DNA from: a virus
IMG/VR virus record: IMGVR_UViG_3300042894_000896
Coordinates: 1 to 41,355 of that record
Reading direction: 5' to 3' (one strand)
Length of the DNA stretch: 41,355 bases
This document shows positions 1-7,747 of this stretch, one piece after another. The stretch's first letter is position 1. Each line of letters starts with the position of its first letter. The translations under genes were made by a program, and so were the position numbers. The notes beneath the pieces were generated by a model. It was not told the origin of the DNA. It made no database searches and worked only from the letters and a program-made list of their open reading frames with translations.

Positions 1-845
1 ACCTGTGCTAAAAGGTCTGCACCTTTTTTACCCATTGCTGCAGCATCTGCAGCCATTTGCATACTATCCTTGACAGCAACACCATACTTGGTATACTCTA
101 GTGCAAGTTTTTGAATATCTTTGACCATCTTTTCGGTTTCCACGTTTGTGGTTGAAAAGTCTCCATACACACGTCTTAGTCTAATTCCTGCTTCTTCAAT
201 TTCCTTGTAGGACTTCATGGCGGCAGCACCCATAATAGAAAGTGGAATAGTAAAACCAACCATCAACTGGCGACCAGCCCATTGAGTGTTTTTACCAAAG
301 TTTAGTAGGTTTGTAGAACCTTGCTTAAGTAACTGATTTAGCAGTTGCTGTCTTTGAGCAGCAATCTGTGTTTTTGTTCCAAGATTTTCCATGTCAAGAA
401 CCAGAGGTCTAACTCTAATTGCTTGCATTGCACCATTAGCGTCACGACCAAGTTTGATATATTGACTTTGTAGGTCTTTTACTCTTTCACGAGCAACCTT
501 GTTTATTGTTTCAAATTCAGATTGGAATAGTCTTCCAAATGTTTTAGTTGCTCCACCAGCATACCTAAAGTACTCTCCCATTGAGAGTTTGTTTCTTTCA
601 AGTGATGCTGTAAATTGTTCTGCAGTTGTTTTGACCTTAGTCATGTTTGCAGTAAATGCACCTGTAGAGTTTATGGAGTTTACCAGGTTTTGCTGTAGGT
701 TTCTGGCATCGGCAGCCTGGGCTGCCCCCATTTTGGACATTTGTGTGTGGAAGGCTGAGATTTGATTCTGCAGCAATCTAATGCTGTCCATTGCACTGGC
801 AGTATCAACATTAATTCTAATATTGGACTGTATATCGTCAGCCAT
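1..845 (-). CDS. Tail tape measure protein, N-terminal part (runs off the left edge)
   Basis: The reading frame stays open from an ATG at 845 to the window edge, giving about 281 residues. The start is set by AAAGAGGTG just upstream on the minus strand. The visible part is rich in Ala, Gln, Lys and Met with long helical stretches, and holds a hydrophobic segment around GRQLMVGFTIPLSIMGAAA, typical of the N-terminal region of siphophage tape measure proteins. These proteins set tail length and sit inside the tail tube. Position supports the call: it follows the tail tube gene and two tail assembly chaperone genes. The C-terminal part lies outside the window, so length and any peptidoglycan hydrolase domain cannot be judged. 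Confidence 0.9.
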   Translation of the reverse strand, partial: MADDIQSNIRINVDTASAMDSIRLLQNQISAFHTQMSKMGAAQAADARNLQQNLVNSINSTGAFTANMTKVKTTAEQFTASLERNKLSMGEYFRYAGGATKTFGRLFQSEFETINKVARERVKDLQSQYIKLGRDANGAMQAIRVRPLVLDMENLGTKTQIAAQRQQLLNQLLKQGSTNLLNFGKNTQWAGRQLMVGFTIPLSIMGAAAMKSYKEIEEAGIRLRRVYGDFSTTNVETEKMVKDIQKLALEYTKYGVAVKDSMQMAADAAAMGKKGADLLAQ

Positions 846-874
846 CCACAAACACCTCTTTAATTATTTTGTTA

Positions 875-1192
875 CTAGAGCAAACCACCGATGGCGGAAT
901 CTCCTAGTTTAATGCCAGATGCTTCTTCCACAATCTTGTAAACAGTTGGAAGGTCTAGAAGGTCTTCTAGTGCCTTCAAGTCTGTTGCGATTTCTGGCTT
1001 GTACTGCTTAAGTGCAACTTGTACACACTCCATCAACAAGTTCATAGACTTGTCATTGTCATCTGCGACCTTTGAAATCTCATCGAACTTTTTCATAAAT
1101 TCACGAAGCAATGAAATCTTCAATGGTCTAATGGTAACTGTAGTTCCATCAATAAGAGTAATAATCTTCTCTTCATTAATAGTTGTTGTCAT
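875..1192 (-). CDS. Tail assembly chaperone, short form (105 aa)
   Basis: A small, mostly helical protein directly upstream of the tape measure gene, the usual place of tail assembly chaperones, which bind the tape measure during tail assembly. About 90 residues align with the N-terminal half of the 238-residue protein encoded just before it: PLKI...REFM.KFD, then EC...A.KQ..PE, then TVYKIVEEASGIK in this copy and TMYKVVEYAGGIK in the other. It ends where the long form continues. The start is ATG at 1192 with AAGGAGGA upstream and its own extended -10 promoter. Only 29 nt separate its stop from the tape measure start. Confidence 0.8.
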   Translation of the reverse strand: MTTTINEEKIITLIDGTTVTIRPLKISLLREFMKKFDEISKVADDNDKSMNLLMECVQVALKQYKPEIATDLKALEDLLDLPTVYKIVEEASGIKLGDSAIGGLL

Positions 1193-1219
1193 TTGTCCTC
1201 CTTATAAGGTCATAGATAA

Positions 1220-1228
1220 ATTATAGCA
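1220..1228 (-). promoter_or_regulatory. Extended -10 promoter for the short tail chaperone
   Basis: Minus strand reads TGC-TATAAT, with a leader of roughly 20 nt that contains AAGGAGGA before the ATG at 1192. Confidence 0.6.
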
Positions 1229-1231
1229 TAA

Positions 1232-1948
1232 TTACTGGCTTTCGTTAAGGACTTCATAATCTAGACCATTTCCAATACCAAACCCTGCTTGCTGTGCTCT
1301 TACTCCTTGTAGGGATGTAACATCGTTAGGATTGCCATTTCCAATACCGCTTGCTTTAGCCGCTACCCTGGCTTTCATTGCCTCCCAAGGGTCTTCCTGC
1401 TTCTGTCCAGAAGCCTCGTCTAGGTCAATACCCTTTAGCGATGCTGTAAACTTTTTGTCTTGATAGTCCATCTCTCTTTTTTGTTCAAGAATAGACATTA
1501 GTTCTGCTAGACAAATAGATGACTCTAACTCTTCGTAGTTTTTCCAGATACCCAAAAGAAATGCTTCTGATTCTAGTTTATTTAAATCTAAATCTTCCCA
1601 TCCAGACTTTGAGGAACTTTCTGTTTGCTCTGGCTGTTCGACTGATTCTTCTGACTCTTCATTATCCATCTTAATACCTCCAGCATATTCTACAACTTTG
1701 TACATAGTCTTTAGGTCAAAATGGTCTTCAAATTTTTCTACTGTGTCTACTTCTGGATAAAACTGTTTCATTGCTATGGTTGCACATTCGGTTAGAATTT
1801 GTATGATTTCATCTTCATCTTTTGCTGTTTTTACTGAGTCAAACTTAGTCATAAACTCTCTCATGTACTTAATCTTTAATGGAGAAACCTCTATGTTTTT
1901 GCCATAGATTGTCTTGATGTAGGATATGTCGTATATTTTTGTAGGCAT
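1232..1948 (-). CDS. Tail assembly chaperone, long form (238 aa)
   Basis: Residues 1-95 are paralogous to the 105-residue protein downstream. Residues from about 96 form an acidic Glu/Ser/Gln-rich linker (EESEESVEQPEQTESS) and then a second helical region that includes LAELMSILEQKREMDYQDKK. This matches the layout of a G-T fusion protein (chaperone domain plus tape-measure-binding extension), but here it is one uninterrupted frame rather than a frameshift product. The ATG at 1948 lies 5 nt after a TGG-TATAAT promoter and has no Shine-Dalgarno site, so the mRNA is probably leaderless. A strong terminator separates it from the tail tube gene upstream. Confidence 0.78.
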   Translation of the reverse strand: MPTKIYDISYIKTIYGKNIEVSPLKIKYMREFMTKFDSVKTAKDEDEIIQILTECATIAMKQFYPEVDTVEKFEDHFDLKTMYKVVEYAGGIKMDNEESEESVEQPEQTESSSKSGWEDLDLNKLESEAFLLGIWKNYEELESSICLAELMSILEQKREMDYQDKKFTASLKGIDLDEASGQKQEDPWEAMKARVAAKASGIGNGNPNDVTSLQGVRAQQAGFGIGNGLDYEVLNESQ

Positions 1949-1953
1949 AGTCT

Positions 1954-1962
1954 ATTATACCA
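1954..1962 (-). promoter_or_regulatory. Extended -10 promoter, probably leaderless, for the long tail chaperone
   Basis: Minus strand TGG-TATAAT followed by 5 nt and the ATG at 1948. No ribosome binding site fits between them. Confidence 0.65.
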
Positions 1963-1968
1963 AAAGAA

Positions 1969-1994
1969 ACTGCCCCAGGAACTCCTAGGGCAGT
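1969..1994 (-). terminator. Terminator after the major tail protein
   Basis: On the minus strand ACTGCCCTAGGA pairs with TCCTGGGGCAGT (one G-T wobble) and is followed by TTCTTTT. It lies between the tail tube gene and the long chaperone promoter. Confidence 0.8.
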
Positions 1995-2023
1995 CTCAAC
2001 GATATTCAGTTGTTATTTAGTTT

Positions 2024-2746
2024 TTAGTATGTGCGGTCAATAATCTTACCGTATGCACCCTGAGCATCAGGGAGTAGACGGAATTCGACATCGAACATAG
2101 TTGCAGCGTCACGCTTTGCGGATACTGTTACGTTCTGGATTGATACTGCACGGTATGCAACATAGATACGCTCTTCATCATCTGCACTGTTGTTAGTGCT
2201 TGCACCAACAGCAATCAGTCCACGCTCTACTGGGTAGTCTCCTAGTTCACCAGATAGAATGTCTACATAGCCACTTGAAGCATTAGTTGCTGTAGTTCCA
2301 ACGCCACTTGAGTTTGACGGAGTTGTTACTCCTGTGTCCAACCAAGATGCGATTGAAGTTCCTAGAACTCCTGCAGGTGTTACTGTTGCGTTTGACTGTG
2401 TGATTGCCATAAGAAGGTTTTCCAGAGTTGCCTCTGCAAGACTTGTTCTTAGGGTAACTGTCATTGCAGACTTGAACAGACGTGCTGTATCTAGAAGTTG
2501 GTCAACCTGAACGTCTCCAAATGTTGGAGTGAATGTCAAGTCGATACCATTGCTAGTATATCCAACGTTTCTAACTACTGTTGAGTAGCGGTCTGATAGG
2601 GTAGTCTTGTAAGACTCTCCTGTAACTGTCTTAGGAAGTGTACCTACTGCAGATGTTGAATCTCCAATAGACTGTCCAGCCTTTGTTACGAATAGTGCCG
2701 CTGCACCAACTACGATATTGGTTGCGGTTCCTCTTGTATATGCCAT
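2024..2746 (-). CDS. Major tail (tube) protein, 240 aa
   Basis: Thr/Ser/Ala-rich beta-type protein beginning MAYTRGTATNIVVGAAALF and ending with VSAKRDAATMFDVEFRLLPD, a pattern typical of siphophage tail tube subunits. Position between a neck protein and the tail chaperones supports this. An in-frame ATG exists 21 nt upstream at 2767. I prefer the ATG at 2746 because AGATGGTGA, a good Shine-Dalgarno match, lies 8 nt before it, while the upstream ATG has none at the right distance. The gene has its own TGT-TATACT promoter, as expected for an abundant structural protein. Confidence 0.82.
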   Translation of the reverse strand: MAYTRGTATNIVVGAAALFVTKAGQSIGDSTSAVGTLPKTVTGESYKTTLSDRYSTVVRNVGYTSNGIDLTFTPTFGDVQVDQLLDTARLFKSAMTVTLRTSLAEATLENLLMAITQSNATVTPAGVLGTSIASWLDTGVTTPSNSSGVGTTATNASSGYVDILSGELGDYPVERGLIAVGASTNNSADDEERIYVAYRAVSIQNVTVSAKRDAATMFDVEFRLLPDAQGAYGKIIDRTY

Positions 2747-2801
2747 ATTTTTTTCACCATCTTTCATTTATGAATTAATGGGCTTGCGTTTCCTCTATAT
2801 A

Positions 2802-2810
2802 AGTATAACA
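2802..2810 (-). promoter_or_regulatory. Extended -10 promoter for the major tail protein
   Basis: Minus strand TGT-TATACT in the gap between the neck gene stop and the tail tube start, giving a leader of about 50 nt. Confidence 0.5.
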
Positions 2811-2815
2811 GGCTT

Positions 2816-3337
2816 TTAAGACTGCTGCATAATGTAGTCGTAATAAATAATTATCTTATTACCAGCATAAGTTCTGGCTGTTCCAAAACTAACGATGTCT
2901 CTGGTTTCCTGTAACTGGAATACCTTAAAATTTACAAATCTAAAGTTAGGCTCAATAGCAACTCCTTCAACTAAAATAGAACCTTTATTCTTACACCACT
3001 CATTCAGTTCTTCTGCTGTTTCGTCTTCACGGTCCATGAGTCTTAGAGTTTGTTCGGTTATCTTAACCATGTTTAGTACAGAGTTTTCTGCTGTAGCATA
3101 AAAATAATATAGTAGTTGCTCACACTTAATGTGTGGAAATGGGCTTCTACGCATTCTAATCATTCTGTCATATGTTGCCATTACCCCACTGGATGGAAAA
3201 AACTCTGTTAGGTCGTTTATTGTCGATGGAACAGATGGAAAAAATGGCATTGTTTCAAAGCCTAGGTTTTCTAGTTTTTCTTGTAGGTATGCGTTAACCC
3301 ACAATACTGGGGTATTTAAAATTGATGTTTTAGACAC
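2816..3337 (-). CDS. Neck/tail terminator-like protein (173 aa)
   Basis: Sits in the neck position, directly before the tail tube gene. The sequence has an N-terminal TPVLWVNAYLQEKLENLG helix and later strands such as EPNFRFVNFKVFQLQET. Size and order fit a tail terminator protein that caps the tail tube at the head. No diagnostic motif is visible, so this rests on synteny. The start is GTG at 3337, preceded by GCAGGTGA at good spacing. It overlaps the upstream stop by 8 nt, so translation is likely coupled. Confidence 0.6.
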   Translation of the reverse strand: MSKTSILNTPVLWVNAYLQEKLENLGFETMPFFPSVPSTINDLTEFFPSSGVMATYDRMIRMRRSPFPHIKCEQLLYYFYATAENSVLNMVKITEQTLRLMDREDETAEELNEWCKNKGSILVEGVAIEPNFRFVNFKVFQLQETRDIVSFGTARTYAGNKIIIYYDYIMQQS

Positions 3338-4010
3338 TTAAGTCACCTGCCTTCGTAATCCAATTATACCCTACTTCTACTCCTCTTGCTTTGCCTCCAG
3401 TTTTAGCAGACTTAAAGTTATCTTTGTATGCTTTTGCATTGCTTAAATATTTGGTTATACCTGTCATGTCTAGAACAGATTGTCTAAAGTATTGTTTAAA
3501 GAATAAATCAAATATTCTTTCAAAAGAACCCATTACATGGCTACCGCCTGGATTCTCTATCGTAACTTGGTTTGGTGTAAACACTTGCTCTCCATCAACA
3601 TTAAAACTAAGAACACTTGCATTCACTGGTCGAATTGTTATAGGAATCCCTCTTTCCATAATCTCTGCCTTATTATAAAAAGGAGTTGTAGAATTTTTGC
3701 TTAGGCTTCTTGATTGTGAAAACGTTCCATTAAAGGATATTCCACCATCTTTAGTTGTATAATTTATGTCAAATAGTCTTGCTTCTGGATTTCCTACCTG
3801 ATACCATTCATAAATGTGATGATATAGTTGATTGTCTACTCTGGCATTCTGGTCAACAAAGTCTTTGAATATGTCTATTGCGTTTCTAGCAATGCTTTCT
3901 GCAAGTTTACCTTTACCGAGTTCTGCTCCTATAAGAAACCCTTCCGAATACCCTAGGATATTTGAAAGGTCTTTATAGAAAATCCTATCATCAAATCTTA
4001 CTGATATCAA
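3330..4010 (-). CDS. Head-tail connector / tail completion protein (226 aa)
   Basis: Third neck gene in order after the portal-proximal connectors. Its size and helical N-terminus (KLAESIARNAIDIFKDFVDQ) resemble HK97 gp10-like tail completion proteins, but I recognise no decisive motif. The start appears to be TTG at 4010, overlapping the upstream TGA in TTGA, with AGGCGG upstream. No in-frame ATG occurs until the middle of the protein. A basic Gly/Lys-rich stretch (SAKTGGKARG) lies near the C-terminus. Confidence 0.55.
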   Translation of the reverse strand: MISVRFDDRIFYKDLSNILGYSEGFLIGAELGKGKLAESIARNAIDIFKDFVDQNARVDNQLYHHIYEWYQVGNPEARLFDINYTTKDGGISFNGTFSQSRSLSKNSTTPFYNKAEIMERGIPITIRPVNASVLSFNVDGEQVFTPNQVTIENPGGSHVMGSFERIFDLFFKQYFRQSVLDMTGITKYLSNAKAYKDNFKSAKTGGKARGVEVGYNWITKAGDLSV

Positions 4011-4450
4011 AGGTCAACCGCCTGATTCTCTGACCTTCTAATCAAAACTTTAAAATAATCCACTTTACCAAAAGGTCCTACCACTGGATTTAGTGCAGCA
4101 ATCTCAAATATTGTTGGGCTGTCTTTTCTGATTCCAGCAGACTCGTAAAGAATAGATTGACCAGAATTGTCCCTGATGTTTGTAATGATAATGTTAGTGT
4201 AAGCATAAGACTCATTTGAACTCTTAGTTAAATCGTTTCTAACTCTTCCAATAAGAAGTGTGTCTATATCAATTTTGTTTTTAGAGTTAATGTCTTCTTT
4301 TGTCCTTCTACCTGCTGGATTAAAGAAACATGCAACTGTTCTGTCTAGAACCCAAGTCTTCTTAGTATTGCCATAAGCACCTGTTTCTACAATAGGGTAA
4401 TACACATCAGCGAGAAGTGGGTAGGTAAAGTCTGTGGTTTCGCATATCAT
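4007..4450 (-). CDS. Head closure (stopper)-like protein (147 aa)
   Basis: A small beta-rich protein between the connector and the tail completion protein. The N-terminus (TDFTYPLLADVYYPIVETGAYG) and the C-terminal YFKVLIRRSE resemble head closure proteins, which seal the portal channel after packaging. The call rests mainly on gene order. Its ATG shares one base with the upstream TAA (TAATG), indicating coupled translation with the connector gene. It has no promoter of its own. Confidence 0.55.
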   Translation of the reverse strand: MICETTDFTYPLLADVYYPIVETGAYGNTKKTWVLDRTVACFFNPAGRRTKEDINSKNKIDIDTLLIGRVRNDLTKSSNESYAYTNIIITNIRDNSGQSILYESAGIRKDSPTIFEIAALNPVVGPFGKVDYFKVLIRRSENQAVDL

Positions 4451-5592
4451 TATAGTATTGCTGGCTTGAATGTGTTGCCCTTATAGTTGCTAAGAATCTT
4501 ATCAACAAGCATGTTGCCAGTGCCCTCCAAAAATTGTGGTGCGAACTTAATGTCAAATTGGTCAGTGCTATACTGAGTTACAAAACGTGTGTAGTAGTCG
4601 TTACTTCCACACTTTAACTCTTCTACTAAAATTGCTGCTGCTCTTTCTACATCTGGCGGAATAGTTTTATATCCTGCATCTAGAACAAAGGTATAGTCAT
4701 AACCTTCTGGAAAGGCTACATAGCCATCTCTTGCTCCAGCATACACGCCTAAGTCTCCAGAGGCTGCTGGAATCCTTAATGGAGTAGACTGATTTCTATT
4801 ATAGTCCCCAGTTGCCTCTACTCTTGCGATTGCAGAATTGTCTAGAAGTGTCTTATATTCGTACTCCCAAATTCTTGTCACAGTTCCTGGTGTTGTAATA
4901 TTCCCAGTTGTTGCTGAAGCAAAACTAAATGTAGTAGATGTTGGAACTGCTGTTATTGTGAAAATACCTTGATAACCTGTTGGAACAACTGTGGATATTC
5001 TTACAACATTTCCTACCTCAAAACCATGTGCAGAACTTGTTGTTAAAGTTACAGTTCCAGAAGATATGCTTGGTGTTTGGTTAGCAAGTGTTATGGCAAC
5101 ATCTTCTCCATTATAGATTAGAACGTTGTTCTCATATACTTTAAGAACTTTATTTACGTTATGCCAAATAGGAAAATAATCTCCACCCTGACCTTCTTTT
5201 ACAATAACAAGTTTGTGGTTATAGAAATCGCTTTTATCCAGATAGTTGTCCATAATAGACCTAGCGATAATTTCCAACTTTTTGTACTCTTCAATTGATG
5301 CTGCTGTAGTTCCCAGAGTATTTGGATTTACATAAGGTCTATAAACGCTAAGATTATCTTCTACAACAATCTCTCCTGTAGAGTCTGTTATTTTGACTAA
5401 AAAGTCACGGTCAAACTGGACTTTAGACCTTGGCAAAACGTAGGAAATTTGCTTTCCTGATGATGATGTTAGGGTTGTTGTTTCGGATGAGTGGTCCACC
5501 AAATCCTCTACATAGACAGAGTATGCAGTGTTAGCACTAGGCACATCCCATTTAGTTGTAATTGGATAAGGTGGAACTCTCAGGACTTCCAT
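4450..5592 (-). CDS. Head-tail connector with an inserted beta module (380 aa)
   Basis: First neck protein after the capsid genes. The C-terminal part (PPDVERAAAILVEELKCGSNDYYTRF) looks like a helical head-tail connector of the gp6/gp15 type. Such connectors are usually much shorter. The extra length includes residues about 168-240, a beta module with TTSSAHGFEVGNVVRIS and PTGYQGIFTITAV. That module is also found in the large tail fibre of this phage (18034-18243) and probably projects from the neck. The ATG follows the upstream TAA directly (TAAATG), so translation is coupled. Confidence 0.65.
   Translation of the reverse strand: MEVLRVPPYPITTKWDVPSANTAYSVYVEDLVDHSSETTTLTSSSGKQISYVLPRSKVQFDRDFLVKITDSTGEIVVEDNLSVYRPYVNPNTLGTTAASIEEYKKLEIIARSIMDNYLDKSDFYNHKLVIVKEGQGGDYFPIWHNVNKVLKVYENNVLIYNGEDVAITLANQTPSISSGTVTLTTSSAHGFEVGNVVRISTVVPTGYQGIFTITAVPTSTTFSFASATTGNITTPGTVTRIWEYEYKTLLDNSAIARVEATGDYNRNQSTPLRIPAASGDLGVYAGARDGYVAFPEGYDYTFVLDAGYKTIPPDVERAAAILVEELKCGSNDYYTRFVTQYSTDQFDIKFAPQFLEGTGNMLVDKILSNYKGNTFKPAIL
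4873..5091 (-). repeat. Inserted beta module, copy 1 (in the connector)
   Basis: Encodes about 73 residues homologous to the module at 18034-18243 in the 887-residue fibre. Shared features are QTPS, TT.SSHG or TTSSAHG, VG..V.I, PTGY.G and GTVT. It resembles the small FCCH-like beta domains often spliced into phage surface proteins; that name is from memory. Confidence 0.65.
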
Positions 5593-5988
5593 TTAGGCAA
5601 ATGCCTCCGCCACTTCTTCTGGTGTTGCTAGGCGTACGCCTCTTTGTGCTACCCAGAAGTCTACATACTTCTTTGGAACAATGTTGTAACCAATGTTAAT
5701 CTTTCCAAATCCATCTGCATACATATTGCGTGTTGAGAACAATGCAACTTTAGTTGTTGTTGACTCTACTGAAACTTCTTCTTTTACTACCTTTGCTTTT
5801 CCAGCATCTGTAGTTGTTGAACCAATTACGCCATCCTTATTGAATCCCAATGTAGGAACGTCTTTTGTTGGTTCTGGTGTTACGATAACCTTTTCCTCAA
5901 CTACTTCTGCTACTTCTTCTACAACTGTTTCTACAACTGCATCTTCAACAACAGGCTTTGGGGTAGGTGTCTTTTTTTCTTCAGCCAT
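5593..5988 (-). CDS. Small head-associated protein with an acidic N-terminus (131 aa)
   Basis: Lies between the major capsid gene and the connector gene. Residues 1-60 are a Val/Glu/Thr/Pro-rich, probably disordered tail. The last ~50 residues (VALFSTRNMYADGFGKINIG, then YNIVPKKYVDFWV and RLATPEEVAEAF) form a compact domain that I recall from many actinophages directly after the capsid gene. Its function is unknown; head decoration or neck assembly are possible. AAGGAGGA precedes the ATG at 5988, and a TGG-TATAAT promoter lies about 30 nt upstream. Confidence 0.7.
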   Translation of the reverse strand: MAEEKKTPTPKPVVEDAVVETVVEEVAEVVEEKVIVTPEPTKDVPTLGFNKDGVIGSTTTDAGKAKVVKEEVSVESTTTKVALFSTRNMYADGFGKINIGYNIVPKKYVDFWVAQRGVRLATPEEVAEAFA

Positions 5989-6015
5989 GATTAAATCCTC
6001 CTTAGATTTATTTTA

Positions 6016-6024
6016 ATTATACCA
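6016..6024 (-). promoter_or_regulatory. Extended -10 promoter for the neck genes
   Basis: Minus strand TGG-TATAAT just after the capsid terminator. It would restart transcription for the 131-residue protein and the neck operon. Confidence 0.65.
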
Positions 6025-6038
6025 GATAAAAGTAGAAA

Positions 6039-6066
6039 GGGGGTAGAGAAACTAATCCCTACCCCC
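6039..6066 (-). terminator. Terminator after the major capsid gene
   Basis: On the minus strand GGGGGTAG pairs with CTACCCCC around a 12-nt loop, followed by the T-rich TTTCTACTTTT. Confidence 0.8.
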
Positions 6067-6089
6067 AATCAGAGTTTGACATTTACAGA

Positions 6090-7235
6090 TTATGCATCTG
6101 TAGTTGTGTCTGCGAATGCAACTGCATCTAGTTCTTCCCAGGCAATACCGAAACGAACGAATACAGTGTATTCAATTGTGTCTTTCTTTGGAACGTAGAA
6201 ACGGTTCACAGTGATATCTCTCTGGAAGCCCCAAATACGGTTCTGTGGGAACGTTAGGTCAACGAATCCTGCAGGGTAGTAAGGAACTTCAAGAACAGGT
6301 ACACCTAGAACACGAGTCTGACGAGCACCACCGAAAGTCTGGTTTGCACCAGACAAGAACTCTCCACGAGAGCCTTCAGTAGAACCAATGTTAGCAATGA
6401 CTGTACCATTGTTCTTTACGATGTTCGCAAAGGTGTCTGTACCAGCATAGAACTTTAGTCCATTAGTGATAGCACGGTATCTGCGTGGCATAGCCAAGAT
6501 AAGCGATTGCATCTTGTCTACAGTCCAATCAGTAAACGATGTGTCTACTACTTCGTGTGCACTTCCAAGGTTTGAACCTGAACCAACGTTTGGCGTGGTC
6601 TTCTCCAAGTTAATGAATCCCTTCATAATACTTAGGAACGAACCTGTTGAACCGTCACCGTTAATGGCTAGGTCCTCGATGTCGTTACCGAAAGCATTAG
6701 TCATAAGACGAACCAAGTGGTCTTCCAAAGCGGCACCCTCGATGTTATCTTCGAGTGACTCTGCAGAGACCTCCCAGTCTAGACGAATCTTCTTGGTAGT
6801 TAGTTCAACCTTTGAGAAAGTTGCACCTGTGTTAGTGTATGTTGAAACACCCTGGTTTGCAGCACGAATAACACGGTCTCCCACGTTAATCTTCTCCAAT
6901 TCCATTGTGTTTGCTCTCATAGTAACTCTGCGTCCATCGTTTGCAAGTGTGGTTGCGTCCCAAACATAGTCGATAAATCGTCTTGCCTGTTCAGGGCGTA
7001 GGATACCAGTACCTGGATAGTTGTTGTTCGCAGTGCTAGATGGGTTTACACCATTTGCACCAGTCGTTACACCAAAGTTAGCGGTTGGTGAGTTGCCTAG
7101 GAAAGTTCCGTTTTCTGAGAACGCTCCTGTGCCGCTCGACACGCTGTCTGCTGTACCGAATGAACCTTCAGCGTTAGGATAGTTTGAAACTGGACTAGCA
7201 CCTGAAGGCATATTTTTGATAATTTCTTCTGACAT
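6090..7235 (-). CDS. Major capsid protein, HK97 fold (381 aa)
   Basis: The main shell protein of the head. Residues about 1-80 are a Gly/Ser/Asn-rich flexible N-terminus. The HK97-type body begins near GILRPEQARRFIDYVWDATTL, with the E-loop/N-arm region VTMRANTMELEKINVGDRVI and the spine segment LEDHLVRLMTNAFGNDIEDL followed by NGDGS. The end (YTVFVRFGIAWEELDAVAFA) is typical of the P-domain. The start is ATG at 7235, 7 nt after AGGAGGTGA. A GTG four codons upstream lies inside that Shine-Dalgarno site and is unlikely to be used. It directly follows the protease/scaffold gene. Confidence 0.92.
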   Translation of the reverse strand: MSEEIIKNMPSGASPVSNYPNAEGSFGTADSVSSGTGAFSENGTFLGNSPTANFGVTTGANGVNPSSTANNNYPGTGILRPEQARRFIDYVWDATTLANDGRRVTMRANTMELEKINVGDRVIRAANQGVSTYTNTGATFSKVELTTKKIRLDWEVSAESLEDNIEGAALEDHLVRLMTNAFGNDIEDLAINGDGSTGSFLSIMKGFINLEKTTPNVGSGSNLGSAHEVVDTSFTDWTVDKMQSLILAMPRRYRAITNGLKFYAGTDTFANIVKNNGTVIANIGSTEGSRGEFLSGANQTFGGARQTRVLGVPVLEVPYYPAGFVDLTFPQNRIWGFQRDITVNRFYVPKKDTIEYTVFVRFGIAWEELDAVAFADTTTDA

Positions 7236-7258
7236 TTTATTTTTCACCTCCTAGTGAA

Positions 7259-7747
7259 TTATTTTAGTAAATCGGATGTTGTGAGGAAACTTCCGCCCCA
7301 TACTGATTTTTCCACCAGTACTGGTTCCTGAATGACCTCACCGAGGTCACCAGACTTGCGGAAAGCGGTGTCTGCTTCAACAGCATCGATACGCTTTCCA
7401 AGATTTGTGAAATCTGACTCTGCATCTGCAACTACTGCAGATACGAAACCAAGTGATTTCTTTAGTTCAGCAACTTCAGAAACTAGTGATGCATTTGCAT
7501 CTGCTAGTGACTTAATGATTGCTGTAATGTCGCTAAAGGCTGTTGTAACTGTTGAGCCTAGTTCTGAAACTGCCTTGGCAATTTCTTCCTCTGGAACTGG
7601 GACAACTTCTTCTACAACTTCTTCTACATGTGCTGGTTCTGCTACTGGAGCGTCCTCAACAACTTCTTCTGTAGCAGGAGCGTCAACTACAACTTCTGCC
7701 TCTGGAGCGACTTCAACTGATTCAACGTTTACGTTTTCTTCGGTCAT
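7259..7747 (-). CDS. Scaffold protein from an internal in-frame start (162 aa)
   Basis: An ATG at codon 255 of the protease gene is preceded by AAAGGAGAA with 7 nt spacing (plus-strand 7755-7763), one of the best Shine-Dalgarno sites in the window. The product MTEENVNVESVEVAPEAEVV... contains the acidic linker and the helical C-terminus only. This mirrors lambda C/Nu3, where scaffold is made from a start nested in the protease gene. Direct evidence is the start signal; expression is inferred. Confidence 0.7.
   Translation of the reverse strand: MTEENVNVESVEVAPEAEVVVDAPATEEVVEDAPVAEPAHVEEVVEEVVPVPEEEIAKAVSELGSTVTTAFSDITAIIKSLADANASLVSEVAELKKSLGFVSAVVADAESDFTNLGKRIDAVEADTAFRKSGDLGEVIQEPVLVEKSVWGGSFLTTSDLLK

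Noticed and set aside
6466-6969. 167-codon plus-strand frame opposite the capsid gene
   Set aside because: The capsid protein is unmistakable on the minus strand; this frame is its shadow.
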